From: Desulfocapsa sp.
Lineage (GTDB): Bacteria > Desulfobacterota > Desulfobulbia > Desulfobulbales > Desulfocapsaceae
Reading direction: 5' to 3'
Assembly (NCBI GenBank): GCA_022712895.1
Contig: JAFLJS010000065.1
Coordinates: forward strand, 1 to 42,030
DNA length: 42,030 bases
Part shown: one piece after another, positions 1-8,563 of the stretch
Numbering within the stretch: the stretch's first letter is position 1
Layout of the letters: each line of letters starts with the position of its first letter
Notes under the pieces: generated by a model
What the model saw: the letters and a program-made list of their open reading frames with translations, nothing else
Told to the model about the DNA's origin: nothing
Database searches by the model: none
Position numbers and translations under genes: made by a program

Positions 1-157
1 TCAGAGTGAATAAAGGCAATTACTTTGAATTACAAAGTTTGCCCAGTTGACATATAAATATGTCGGTTGGGCCCGTTTGCTTTTGTATATTGTTATTCAG
101 TTTTCAAGGATCGTTCCAGTGTATCCGAAAATTCACTGTGCAGGTGACCCTGCGATG
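1..157 (-). other. Probable rRNA operon leader (boxA-like), 16S expected beyond the left edge
   Basis: Read on the minus strand, this stretch follows two strong promoters. It carries a small hairpin (GCAGG-TGAC-CCTGC, 140-153) and then a boxA-like motif, CCTTGAAAACTGAATAACA (91-109). That motif resembles the antitermination element found in rRNA leaders and spacers of many bacteria. A further imperfect inverted repeat (GCCCA...GACATAT/ATATGTC...TGGGC) lies near 40-71. No protein-coding reading frame is apparent. I infer that the 16S rRNA begins just left of base 1; the gene itself is not visible, so the call rests on the leader only. Confidence 0.55.
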
Positions 158-164
158 AGGCGCA

Positions 165-193
165 AATCTAATCGACTTTATAAAAGCTGTCAA
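165..193 (-). promoter_or_regulatory. Promoter P2, rRNA-type
   Basis: On the minus strand there is a perfect -35 TTGACA (188-193), a 17-base spacer and a -10 TAGATT (165-170). A GC-rich stretch (TGCGCC) lies just downstream of the -10, as is usual for growth-rate and stringent-controlled rRNA promoters. It points toward the left edge. Confidence 0.65.
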
Positions 194-267
194 CGTTTAA
201 ATTACTCGTTGTTTGCTTTTTTGTGATTGTCTTTTTGCCACCGTGAGGTTCCCCTCAAGGCCGCGGC

Positions 268-296
268 AAATTACTCAATTCAGAGGGGGGTGTCAA
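268..296 (-). promoter_or_regulatory. Promoter P1, rRNA-type
   Basis: A second minus-strand promoter has -35 TTGACA (291-296), a 17-base spacer and -10 TAATTT (268-273), followed by a GC-rich discriminator (GCCGCGG). It lies 103 bases upstream of P2. The tandem P1/P2 layout supports a stable-RNA operon to the left. Confidence 0.6.
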
Positions 297-308
297 CAGT
301 AAAATGCA

Positions 309-347
309 TAAAAAAAACGCTTTCAGAAAATGAATTCTGAAAGCGTT
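309..347 (-). terminator. Rho-independent terminator of the coiled-coil membrane protein gene
   Basis: A perfect 13-bp stem (316-328 with 335-347, AACGCTTTCAGAA arms) has a 6-base loop and is followed on the minus strand by a run of T. It sits 33 bases past the stop codon of the gene at 381-1415 and isolates it from the rRNA-type promoters downstream. Confidence 0.9.
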
Positions 348-380
348 AAGAAAAACCGTTAAATCAGCTTGATAAAAAAC

Positions 381-1415
381 TCACTCTTTTTGACGAATGG
401 TTCGGATATAGTCTTTTGTAAGGGATGGGTGGTCCGCAATAATTGCTACGGCATCTTTGGATAAAGCATTATTCAGGAATTCGTCAACCTGTGCATAGGT
501 CATACCCTGCTCTACGGCGCTCTTTACAGACGTTACAAACTTCTTTTGGTCAACTTTTTTAATAAAATGCGCAAGTATCCTGTGGGGAGATTCATCCTCT
601 TCGCCTGTAGCCTCAGCTTTACTGTCTTCAGCAGGAGCCGTGTTGAGCTTTGCAAGATCGATTTGTAATGTCTTAATGTCACCCGCGAGAGTACCAACGG
701 CCTTGTCAATGATACCTTGAATGCCTTCACCATCATCGTCTTCTTGTGAATCAACATCAGCGATACTTTCTTCAAGAGAAGAAACTTTATCGCTAAGGGG
801 TTTCAGTGAGCCTTTCACACTTTCTAGTTCTGTACTCAGCTTTTTAGAAGAATCGTCAACGGCCCCTACTGTTGCTCTTGTCTCTAACGCTTCCTCAAAA
901 GATGCTGCCTTCTCTTTGAGGGTGGAAATCTCTTCCGATGTAGAATGCAGGGAATCATTAAAGCTGTTCAGTGATTTTTGCAATGTTGCTACTGTGGCGT
1001 CTAAACTGTCTAGCTGCTTACTGAGCTTAGCCTGCCCTGTTTCTATTGCCTGTAAGTCTTCTATATTAACAGCAGGACTGGTGGCTCGAACCTTCTTTAA
1101 GAAACAACACTTACCAGTGATTGGTAGATCTACAGTTGCGGCAGTACAGATAGTTTTCAATTCTTTGTAAGTCTTTTTAGAGACAGCAGGATCGTATAGG
1201 TACAGTATACCAAAATAGATACTGAAGAGTACCAAGACACTAATCATAAGTGCAATGGACAACCCAATTAAAAAAGTGATACCTGAGATCAGTGAACCGA
1301 TGGTTCCACCAATGCCCCCTGAGTCGCCAACAGCAAATGCATAAATAAAGAAAATACAGAGTGCTAACAGGGCTCCGGATTTGATGAGTGATGTGCGTAA
1401 CTCTAAATTTTTCAT
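381..1415 (-). CDS. Membrane-anchored coiled-coil protein of unknown function
   Basis: I do not recognise this 344-residue protein. The N-terminus has two hydrophobic segments (about residues 12-33 and 38-72), the second long enough for one or two helices. A short cysteine-containing loop (GKCCFLKK, near 100) follows, then a heptad-rich, charged region of about 115-215 that looks like a coiled coil. An acidic linker (SQEDDDGEG) precedes a compact C-terminal part (about 285-344) with lysines and alternating hydrophobics. The ATG start is set by a strong GGAGGT (1423-1428) seven bases upstream. The gene is monocistronic, with its own terminator. The layout resembles membrane-tethered scaffold or structural proteins, but no function can be assigned. 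Confidence 0.8.
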   Translation of the reverse strand: MKNLELRTSLIKSGALLALCIFFIYAFAVGDSGGIGGTIGSLISGITFLIGLSIALMISVLVLFSIYFGILYLYDPAVSKKTYKELKTICTAATVDLPITGKCCFLKKVRATSPAVNIEDLQAIETGQAKLSKQLDSLDATVATLQKSLNSFNDSLHSTSEEISTLKEKAASFEEALETRATVGAVDDSSKKLSTELESVKGSLKPLSDKVSSLEESIADVDSQEDDDGEGIQGIIDKAVGTLAGDIKTLQIDLAKLNTAPAEDSKAEATGEEDESPHRILAHFIKKVDQKKFVTSVKSAVEQGMTYAQVDEFLNNALSKDAVAIIADHPSLTKDYIRTIRQKE

Positions 1416-1465
1416 GGATTGTACCTCCTATAATTTCTTGGATCGAAAAAGTGGTTAAGTGATGA

Positions 1466-1471
1466 ATTATA
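1466..1471 (-). promoter_or_regulatory. Candidate -10 box for the coiled-coil protein gene
   Basis: A perfect TATAAT on the minus strand lies 51 bases upstream of the ATG at 1415. The -35 region 16-17 bases further up (TTCTGA/TTTCTG) is poor, so this may be an activator-dependent promoter. Confidence 0.45.
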
Positions 1472-1513
1472 TGCAATTTACCAAAAATCAGAAAAGAAAA
1501 ACAGAAATATCTT

Positions 1514-1531
1514 TTATTCTCGTGAGAATAA
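1514..1531. promoter_or_regulatory. Operator-like palindrome TTATTCTC-GT-GAGAATAA
   Basis: An 18-base inverted repeat with perfect 8-base arms and a 2-base centre lies about 45 bases upstream of the candidate -10 at 1466-1471. The position and symmetry suit a dimeric regulator. I do not match it to a known regulator consensus. Confidence 0.4.
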
Positions 1532-1608
1532 CGACAAATGTGGATCTTTGGAAGAAATTACTTTGTCTTGGGATGGAGAATTATTGCCATTGTGTATATG
1601 GAAAAGAA

Positions 1609-1640
1609 AAAGGCCCCTTAAGAATACTCAAGGGGCCTTT
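1609..1640 (-). terminator. Bidirectional terminator, end of nuo operon
   Basis: An 11-bp GC-rich stem (AAAGGCCCCTT, 1609-1619, with 1630-1640) has T-rich tracts on both sides. On the minus strand it lies just after the nuoN stop at 1668-1670 and so ends the complex I operon. The other orientation also has a T-rich tail. Confidence 0.9.
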
Positions 1641-1667
1641 CTTTTATAATTATTTGTTAAGAGGATT

Positions 1668-3083
1668 CTACATAATCGTCTGCACTGCTGTAGATGCGAA
1701 ATCAACAAATCGCTGAGGCGAGACTCCCATAATAACAATGGCTGCAAGTAGAGCAACAGAAGTAGCATTTACGATCAGGGATGGGGATGCGATATCTGCC
1801 CGGTCTTCTGGATCACTACAGTATGTTACCCGCACAACCGACAGATAGTAATAGATAGCAATGGCTGTATTGATTGCAGCGAGGATAACAACCAGCATAT
1901 ATCCCTCTTTTAATGCACCTGTGAGTAGCATAAATTTGCCCATAAACCCAACAAATGGCGGGATTCCGGCAAGAGCAAAGAGTCCAACGGCTAAGGTGAA
2001 TGCCATAAGAGGAGAACGTTTGTGAAGACCTGACAAATCATCAATCATAACATTCTCTCCTTTATCGGAGACATTACAGATAACAAGAAAGCAGGCAAGG
2101 TTCATAAGCACATAGCCAATGATGTAATACATTGCATTGGCGTAACCGGTTATCTGAAAGGTCAGGATTCCAAGAAGTACAAACCCTGCATGGGCGATGC
2201 CTGAAAAACCAAGCATACGTTTTACATCTTTCTGCACAAGAGCGGAAAGATTTCCATAAAACATGGAGGCAACTGCACAGAACATAAGCACGTTGATTAT
2301 GACCTGTCCATCCCCACTAATCTGACTGATAAGTCGTATCAAAAGAGCAGTGGCAGCAAGTTTTGGAACAGTAGCAATAAATGCTGTGGTTTCGTTGGAT
2401 GCACCCTCGTACACATCAGGTACCCAGAAATGAAATGGGAAGATAGCAAGTTTATAAAAGAATCCAGCCAATACCATCATCATTGAAATAACGTATGCGG
2501 GATTAGCCCACATGGTAGAGTACTGAGTTATTATGGTAGCAAGGTCAGTAGATCCAGTGAGGCCATACATATAACTCATACCAAATAGCATAAAGCCTGT
2601 GGCTGTAACACCAAAAAGTAGGTATTTAATACCGGCTTCCATCTGTATACGAATTTTACCACTATCATCACGCATGGGAACCATGATGTAAACGGCAAAT
2701 GAAGAAAGCTCCAAGGACACGAAGATTGAGATAAGTTCAACACTTGAAACAAGCATCATCAGCCCAAGTACACTCATAAAAAGGAAGAGGTAGTACTCTG
2801 GATGGATTTTATTGGAGATGCCCTTTAAATCTTTGCCGAAGATCAATACTCCAAGCATGGCACCAGCAATCAGTGTCTTAAAGACCTGTGAGTACAGGTC
2901 GACTTGGTAGGCACCAAAAAACAGTCTTCCTTCGGCACTATAGCTGAGAAGGGTAGCGCCAAAGATTGCAGCACCAAGTCCAATGGCGATGTTTCTTGTA
3001 AGCTCAGTATTGGTCTTACCAAGACTGACCATAAAGATGATAAGGCCTGCACCCAACAGTGTTAACTCGGGGAGAAATTGCAT
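1668..3083 (-). CDS. nuoN: NADH-quinone oxidoreductase-type subunit N
   Basis: This 471-residue, strongly hydrophobic protein is the antiporter-like subunit that sits next to the quinone-reducing arm of complex I. Conserved charged residues are visible: Glu125 in the TM5-like segment (SLELSSF) and Lys211 in the TM7-like segment (FYKLAIFPFHFW). The family's WVPDVYEGA sequence follows. Length is normal for NuoN. It is the last gene of the operon, 28 bases after nuoM, and is followed directly by a strong terminator. It is expected to take part in proton pumping in the cytoplasmic membrane. Confidence 0.95.
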   Translation of the reverse strand: MQFLPELTLLGAGLIIFMVSLGKTNTELTRNIAIGLGAAIFGATLLSYSAEGRLFFGAYQVDLYSQVFKTLIAGAMLGVLIFGKDLKGISNKIHPEYYLFLFMSVLGLMMLVSSVELISIFVSLELSSFAVYIMVPMRDDSGKIRIQMEAGIKYLLFGVTATGFMLFGMSYMYGLTGSTDLATIITQYSTMWANPAYVISMMMVLAGFFYKLAIFPFHFWVPDVYEGASNETTAFIATVPKLAATALLIRLISQISGDGQVIINVLMFCAVASMFYGNLSALVQKDVKRMLGFSGIAHAGFVLLGILTFQITGYANAMYYIIGYVLMNLACFLVICNVSDKGENVMIDDLSGLHKRSPLMAFTLAVGLFALAGIPPFVGFMGKFMLLTGALKEGYMLVVILAAINTAIAIYYYLSVVRVTYCSDPEDRADIASPSLIVNATSVALLAAIVIMGVSPQRFVDFASTAVQTIM

Positions 3084-3111
3084 TTGTATTACCTTCTTCG
3101 GTTAAACTCGA

Positions 3112-4638
3112 TTAATGGATAATAAATTCGGTAACTGCCACAGCTGGAGCGGTAAAGCTATGGTAGTTGTTCAAAAGATTTTCAACACTAATATGGATCA
3201 GATCAAGGAAAGGTTGTGCGCCAAGACCGATCCAGAAAACAAAAAAGAGGAACGGAGTAAGGGTTACAATCTCACGAACATTTAGATCTTTGATCCAGGA
3301 TTGATCAGGGTTGTCAGTGCCACCCCAGATAATCTTCTGTAGCATGCGCAACATATAAGCAGCAGCAAGCACAGCTCCAGGGATACAGGCGAGAGCAAGA
3401 ACCATTGAATGTTCAAATGTACCTGCAATAATCATAAACTCGCCAACAAAACCATTCATTCCTGGGAACCCAAAAGACGAGAGTGCGAAAAAGGCTAAGA
3501 ATGTGACGAAAATTGGCATGTGCTTGCCAACTCCTGTCGCATCGCGTAACTGTCGTGAATGGGTTCTTTCGTAAATCATACCAATACAGAGGAAGAGTGC
3601 ACCGGTTGTGATACCGTGGTTAAGCATTTGCAGGATAGCACCTTCAACTCCTTGCTGGTTCAGAACAAAGATACCAAGGGTAACAAAACCCATATGACCA
3701 ACTGAAGAGTAAGCGATCAGTTTTTTCATATCTTGCTGCGCAAGGGCTGTAAATCCACCATACATAATTCCGGCAATGGAGAGCCACAATACAGCGGGCG
3801 CCAGAGTCATGGTAGCCTCAGGAGTTATGGGAATTGCAAAGCGTAAGAAACCATAAGTGCCCATCTTTAGTAATACCGAGGCAAGGATAACTGAACCTGC
3901 TGTTGGGGCTTCAACGTGGGCAGCCGGTAGCCATGTATGAAAAGGAAACATGGGAACCTTGATGGCAAAGGCCAGGAAGAAGGCAAGGAACAGAAATATT
4001 TGTGCAGTACTCGAGTAGTTCTGCCACATCATATCTGGGATAAAGAAGCTGTATCCGTTGTTGATATAAAGCCAGATGATGGCAACAAGTAGCATAACGG
4101 AGCCTGTAAGTGTGTAGAGAAAGAACTTCACAGATGCATAAATCTTTCGAGGACCACCCCAGATACCAATCAGCATATACATTGGGATCAGCATCGCTTC
4201 CCAGAGGATATAAAAGAGAACAAAGTCAAGGGCCATAAAGACGCCGAGCATTGCTGCTTCCATAATGAGGAGACATACCATAAAGGCCTGTATCCTTGTT
4301 TTGATATAGCTCCAGGATGCAAGAACACACAAAGGCATAATCAGAGTGGTTAACATTATAAGTAGGATGGAAATACCATCAATTCCTATAACGTATTGGA
4401 TATTTAAAGATTTAATCCAGCTGACCTGTTCCACAAACTGAAATTTTGAGGTGGTAGTGTCAAAGGCACTGACAAGCGGTATGGAAAGGATCGCAGTCAG
4501 AGTGGTGATTCCAAGAGCCCAGTATTTGGCAAAGGATTCATTCCTTACAAAGAGCAGCAATACCGCTCCTGCCAGGGGCAGGAAGATTAAGGTGCTCAGA
4601 ATGTGGGGGTATTCTGGATTGATAAGTAGTTGATCCAT
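3112..4638 (-). CDS. nuoM: NADH-quinone oxidoreductase-type subunit M
   Basis: This 508-residue polytopic membrane protein is a proton-channel subunit of complex I. All family hallmarks are present: Glu147 in LWEAMLIPMY, Lys227 in AIKVPMFPFHTWLP, and Lys258 in LLKMGTYGFLRF. GFPGMNGFVGE also appears, with Glu in place of the TM12 Lys, as is usual for NuoM. It starts 73 bases after the NuoL-like gene, the largest gap in the operon, and a GGA-type ribosome site precedes the ATG. Nothing suggests damage. Confidence 0.96.
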   Translation of the reverse strand: MDQLLINPEYPHILSTLIFLPLAGAVLLLFVRNESFAKYWALGITTLTAILSIPLVSAFDTTTSKFQFVEQVSWIKSLNIQYVIGIDGISILLIMLTTLIMPLCVLASWSYIKTRIQAFMVCLLIMEAAMLGVFMALDFVLFYILWEAMLIPMYMLIGIWGGPRKIYASVKFFLYTLTGSVMLLVAIIWLYINNGYSFFIPDMMWQNYSSTAQIFLFLAFFLAFAIKVPMFPFHTWLPAAHVEAPTAGSVILASVLLKMGTYGFLRFAIPITPEATMTLAPAVLWLSIAGIMYGGFTALAQQDMKKLIAYSSVGHMGFVTLGIFVLNQQGVEGAILQMLNHGITTGALFLCIGMIYERTHSRQLRDATGVGKHMPIFVTFLAFFALSSFGFPGMNGFVGEFMIIAGTFEHSMVLALACIPGAVLAAAYMLRMLQKIIWGGTDNPDQSWIKDLNVREIVTLTPFLFFVFWIGLGAQPFLDLIHISVENLLNNYHSFTAPAVAVTEFIIH

Positions 4639-4711
4639 TTCCAGTGTTCCTTTATTTCTTATTAGTCCGAAATGTTAATTGATAATTCGGTAGTTATTCA
4701 AACAAGTTTTT

Positions 4712-6499
4712 TTATAACCAGACGTAAGCAACCAGTAGTACCGCTGCAAAAGAGATCGTATAGCAGATGGTTTGCTGAATCTGCCCACGTTGCAGGACAA
4801 TTGTTACTCTGCGGCCAATGGCACGAACACATCTGGCACTTCCGTCAACCACACCATCAATTCCATTCCAGTCAAACCATGACCAGAACTTTGAAGTTTC
4901 CATTAATACGCTGATTCCTACAACTTTGTAGAACTTGGACAGCGCAGTGTCGAAATATTGCAAAGGATTGGTGACAATCCAGAGGAAAGCACGTCCGCCC
5001 ATGCGGTAAAACCAGTCGAGATCCAAGCTGATTTTATTCACAGGCATGATGTACTTTCGAAGCATAAAGAAACCAAAGGCGGTGAAGGCCATTATCTGAA
5101 TGGTCTCACTCAGATGGTATGCGTTGTACGGATGATATGTAACATCAGTGTAGGGAAGCATATTGTACAGAAATGGCAGGTAGCAACCAATGAATATACA
5201 GAGGAAACCGCCTATGGTCATGGCAAGTTGCATATTCCAGGATGGATCTTTGGCCTTGGCCCAGGTTTCATCGGAACAGTTATTTTTACTGAAGAAAAGT
5301 AGGTAGGGAAGTCTCAGTCCTGCTGCCAGGAAAGTACCGGCAGACACAAATGTGAGGGCAAAGCCTGCCCACAGGAGGTGCTCATTAAAAGCGGCAGTGA
5401 TAATCATAGATTTAGAAACAAATCCTGACATCAGTGGCAAGCCGGAAACGGCTAGTCCACCAATTAACATGAAAATCATGGTACCTGGCATTTTTTTATA
5501 GAGGCCACCAAGATCGGTAAGTTTTTGTTTGCCGGTTGCAGTAAGAATTGCACCTGCGCCCATAAAGAGCAGACCTTTGTAGAGAATATGTGCAAAGGCG
5601 TGAGCACTGGCACCATTCAAAGCAAGGGTGGTACCTATTCCAACTGCGGTAACCATATATCCAACCTGAGAGATAATTTCCCAGCCTAAGAGTTTGCGTA
5701 TATCGTTTTCCATGATGGCATAAATAATGCCATATACAGCCATGATGATTCCAAGATAGATAAGAACCTCAAATCCGGCACAGCTTCGAATCAAGGTATA
5801 GACTGCTGTTTTGGTTGTGAATGCACACATAAACACAGCACCGATTGCAGTAGCTTTGGAGTAAGCGTCTGGCAACCAAGAGTGCAGTGGTGGTACTGCA
5901 GCATTCAACATCAGGCCGATCATGATCAGCCAGGTGTATAATTCAGGATTCTTCACATTTAAGAGATCAAAACTAAGATCTCCTGTGGCCTGATAACGAA
6001 GCACAAATCCAAGCAGTAATATTACACCACCAAAGGTATGTATCAGGATATATCTGTATCCTGCTTCAAGTGCTGCTTTATCTCTTTTGGCAAAGATAAG
6101 AAAAGTTGAAGCAAAGGCCATCATTTCCCAGAAGAGAAAGAGGGTGATATAGTCAGCTGCGAATATGGCACCTAAAGAGCCGGCAACATAAAACCAGGAA
6201 GCCATATGCTGATATTCGTCTTCAACATGCATGCCATAAATGGTACCAATAATGGCCATCAGTGACATGATAAAGGCAAATATCATGGATAATCTGTCAA
6301 CTCGTCCAAAGGTGAGTTCCCAATCCATAAACTGTACGACACCGTAGGTTCCGGGATGTCCACTAAGATAGAGAACATCAATAAATGTCAGAACAGGAAT
6401 CAGAATCATATAGGGTTTGCGAAACGGCCCTCTGAACAGTGGCAGCAACAAGGCTCCCACTATCATAATCAGTGCCGGATGCATAAAACTAATTGTCAT
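4712..6499 (-). CDS. NuoL-position antiporter-like subunit of Mrp/MnhD type
   Basis: This 595-residue membrane protein occupies the place of nuoL. Glu125 (LFLFWEMMAF), Lys230 (FTTKTAVY) and a TM12 Lys (GFVSKSM) are present. At the TM7 position where NuoL, NuoM, NuoN and MrpD carry Lys, it has Asn199 (LNAAVPPLHSWLP). The last 110 residues resemble the NuoL C-terminal part, including a WNGIDGVVDGSAR-like stretch before a final membrane helix, so it may contribute a lateral helix. The start is set by GGAGG (6506-6510), six bases before the ATG at 6499; a longer in-frame start at 6526 lacks such a site. It overlaps the 83-residue gene by 11 bases. It could also be named MnhD/MrpD. Confidence 0.88.
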   Translation of the reverse strand: MTISFMHPALIMIVGALLLPLFRGPFRKPYMILIPVLTFIDVLYLSGHPGTYGVVQFMDWELTFGRVDRLSMIFAFIMSLMAIIGTIYGMHVEDEYQHMASWFYVAGSLGAIFAADYITLFLFWEMMAFASTFLIFAKRDKAALEAGYRYILIHTFGGVILLLGFVLRYQATGDLSFDLLNVKNPELYTWLIMIGLMLNAAVPPLHSWLPDAYSKATAIGAVFMCAFTTKTAVYTLIRSCAGFEVLIYLGIIMAVYGIIYAIMENDIRKLLGWEIISQVGYMVTAVGIGTTLALNGASAHAFAHILYKGLLFMGAGAILTATGKQKLTDLGGLYKKMPGTMIFMLIGGLAVSGLPLMSGFVSKSMIITAAFNEHLLWAGFALTFVSAGTFLAAGLRLPYLLFFSKNNCSDETWAKAKDPSWNMQLAMTIGGFLCIFIGCYLPFLYNMLPYTDVTYHPYNAYHLSETIQIMAFTAFGFFMLRKYIMPVNKISLDLDWFYRMGGRAFLWIVTNPLQYFDTALSKFYKVVGISVLMETSKFWSWFDWNGIDGVVDGSARCVRAIGRRVTIVLQRGQIQQTICYTISFAAVLLVAYVWL

Positions 6500-6740
6500 A
6501 ATAATCCTCCCGGGTCTGCACACCACTTCTTCCGTACCAACGTGCGACCATGATTACAACGGCGCAGCTGCCAAGTCCAAAGAGTGACCAGAAGCCTGGT
6601 ATCATTTTTTCAGCCCAGGTATGTGCGTGTGATGTGTCCACAGACATACTCCAGAATACTATGAAAGCCATGGCCACATAGCAGACCTTGGTTACTATTG
6701 GTAACCGGTCGGATAGGTAGTCGATTAGATTCGCAATCAT
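6489..6740 (-). CDS. Small two-helix membrane protein within the nuo operon
   Basis: This 83-residue protein has two hydrophobic segments (about residues 15-34 and 47-66) separated by a short polar loop with His and Trp. The tail is charged (RWYGRSGVQTREDYYDN). The start ATG overlaps the stop of the 493-residue antiporter subunit (ATGA) and its own end overlaps the next gene, so it is translationally embedded between the two Mrp-like subunits. I do not recognise a named family. By position it is likely an accessory subunit of the same membrane complex; that is inference. Confidence 0.75.
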   Translation of the reverse strand: MIANLIDYLSDRLPIVTKVCYVAMAFIVFWSMSVDTSHAHTWAEKMIPGFWSLFGLGSCAVVIMVARWYGRSGVQTREDYYDN

Positions 6741-8218
6741 CCTGTCACCATCCTTACAAATTGCATCATAAAGTTAGGGAAGATACCGAGCAGCACCGAA
6801 ATTGTACATGCGATCACGATTGGGATCAGCATGGAGAGCGGTGCTTCTTGAATACCTTGGTAGGTTTCACCTTCCGGACGTTTTCCGAAAAATGCTTTTA
6901 TGGTAACCGGCATAAAGTAACCGGCATTTAACATGGTTGAAGCGATGAGAATTAAGAGAATACCCATTTGATCGGCCTGAATAGAGCCAACAAGGAGATT
7001 CCATTTTGTCACAAATCCGCCAACCGGGGGAGCCCCAATCATGGAAAGTGATGCAATAAAGAAACAAGTGAATGTAATCGGCATACTCTTGCCAAGCCCT
7101 CCCATCTCTGAGAGATCTTTTTTGTGATGGGCGATCATAATTGCACCAGCGCAGAAGAAGAGCGTAATCTTGGCAAATGCATGATTAACGATATGGATTA
7201 GTCCACCATCTATTGCAGCAGGGGTAAGTAGTGCAACACCTAATATGATGTATGAGAGCTGAGAGATAGTAGAATAAGCCAGTCGTTCTTTTAAGTTGTT
7301 TTTTGAAAGAGCTAGAATAGATGCGGCAAGAATCGTAAACCCTACGAAGTAGGCTGTTGGTATTCCAAGGTTCAGTGCATGCATAGTATCCACACCAAAA
7401 ACATAGAGCATGACACGCGTGGTACAGAAGACACCAACCTTAACGACAGCAACTGCATGAAGAAGTGCAGAGACAGGAGTCGGGGCAACCATGGCTCCTG
7501 GTAGCCAGTGATGGAATGGCATCAGACCATTCTTGGCAAAACCGAAGAGGCAGAAGATATACAACATAACCACGATCCAGGATTCGGTATCTCCAGCAAA
7601 GAGTCCATCTGAAATGTTATGTGGAAAATCAAGCGTTCCGGTTACAACATAGATCAGAATTAATGCCGGAAGCAGGAAGAGCTTGGCGGTGGTGGTCAGA
7701 TAAACGATATATTTTTGAGCACCTTCATAACCGGCCTTATCCTGTGCATGGGCAACAAGTGGGTAGGTGCAGACCGAAACGATCTCATAAAAGAGATACA
7801 TGGTGAAGAGGTTATCGGAAAATGCAACACCAAGAGCGCCAAAAATGGCCAGAGCAAAACAGGCATTAAAACGAGTCTGAGCATGTTCTGCATGTGCTCG
7901 CATGTATCCCAGGGAGTAATAAACAGCTATGGTCCACAGGGAAGATGCAACGAGCGCAAAGATCATGGACATACCATCCGCCCGAAGCGTGACAGTCAGG
8001 CCAGGCAGAATGGTAAACATGTGATAGACAAGTATCTTTCCATCAAGTACAGCAGGAATCATTGAAGCAACAATAGCAAGCAGTATCAGCGATGCAACTG
8101 ATGAAACCCCTTCTCGAACGTTCTCATTTTTGCCAACAAAAAGCACACCAATGGTGCCAATCAGTGGAACAAGAAGTGCTATGAGAAGTTTTACGGAATG
8201 GACCGTTTGTATTTCCAT
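6737..8218 (-). CDS. Extra antiporter-like (MrpD/NuoL-family) complex I subunit
   Basis: This 493-residue polytopic protein belongs to the NuoL/M/N-MrpD proton-translocating family. It keeps Glu145 (LFYEIVSVCTYPL), Lys229 (FAKNGLMPFHHWLP), Lys260 (AVVKVGVF) and a TM12 Lys (GFVTKWNL). It lacks the long C-terminal extension of NuoL. It lies 18 bases after nuoK, and its stop overlaps the start of the 83-residue gene. With the NuoL-like, NuoM and NuoN proteins it makes four antiporter-like subunits, where standard complex I has three. The sequence looks intact and functional. Confidence 0.9.
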   Translation of the reverse strand: MEIQTVHSVKLLIALLVPLIGTIGVLFVGKNENVREGVSSVASLILLAIVASMIPAVLDGKILVYHMFTILPGLTVTLRADGMSMIFALVASSLWTIAVYYSLGYMRAHAEHAQTRFNACFALAIFGALGVAFSDNLFTMYLFYEIVSVCTYPLVAHAQDKAGYEGAQKYIVYLTTTAKLFLLPALILIYVVTGTLDFPHNISDGLFAGDTESWIVVMLYIFCLFGFAKNGLMPFHHWLPGAMVAPTPVSALLHAVAVVKVGVFCTTRVMLYVFGVDTMHALNLGIPTAYFVGFTILAASILALSKNNLKERLAYSTISQLSYIILGVALLTPAAIDGGLIHIVNHAFAKITLFFCAGAIMIAHHKKDLSEMGGLGKSMPITFTCFFIASLSMIGAPPVGGFVTKWNLLVGSIQADQMGILLILIASTMLNAGYFMPVTIKAFFGKRPEGETYQGIQEAPLSMLIPIVIACTISVLLGIFPNFMMQFVRMVTG

Positions 8219-8236
8219 GACAGGTGTTCCTCTTTC

Positions 8237-8563
8237 CTAACCTTTAAGGTCGACAATTTCTTCAGTGTCGACAGTTTTATAATTTCGATAAACAGCAACG
8301 GTAATGCTGAGCCCGATTGCGGCTTCTGCTGCTGCAATGGCCATAATAAACAGGGTGAATATCTGCCCTATGACGGGATCAGGGGCGGTAAACCTGTTAA
8401 AGGCCATGATGTTGATGGAAGATGCGACAAGAATAAGCTCTGAAGCAATCAGCATTCCAACCAGAGTTCTTCGGGTAATAAGCCCGTAGATTCCCATTCC
8501 AAAGAGTATTGCTGCCAAAACCAAATAGGTTGTCAAGCTGTTGTGAAGGTTTAACATCGACAT
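8237..8563 (-). CDS. nuoK: NADH-quinone oxidoreductase-type subunit K
   Basis: This 108-residue protein has three membrane helices, as expected for NuoK. The conserved glutamates are visible (MLIASELILVASSIN and AIAAAEAAIGLSI). These line the charged path between the quinone chamber and the antiporter modules. GGAG (8571-8574) lies seven bases upstream of the ATG, which directly follows the nuoJ stop. Length is normal. Confidence 0.95.
   Translation of the reverse strand: MSMLNLHNSLTTYLVLAAILFGMGIYGLITRRTLVGMLIASELILVASSINIMAFNRFTAPDPVIGQIFTLFIMAIAAAEAAIGLSITVAVYRNYKTVDTEEIVDLKG

Noticed and set aside
1459-1716. An 85-residue plus-strand reading frame between the coiled-coil gene and nuoN
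   Set aside because: It runs through the operator-like palindrome and the bidirectional terminator and ends inside nuoN on the opposite strand.
4958-5302. Long open frames on the strand opposite the nuo genes, such as 4958-5302 and 9253-9633
   Set aside because: They are complementary shadows of well-supported membrane-protein genes, with no ribosome sites or family motifs.
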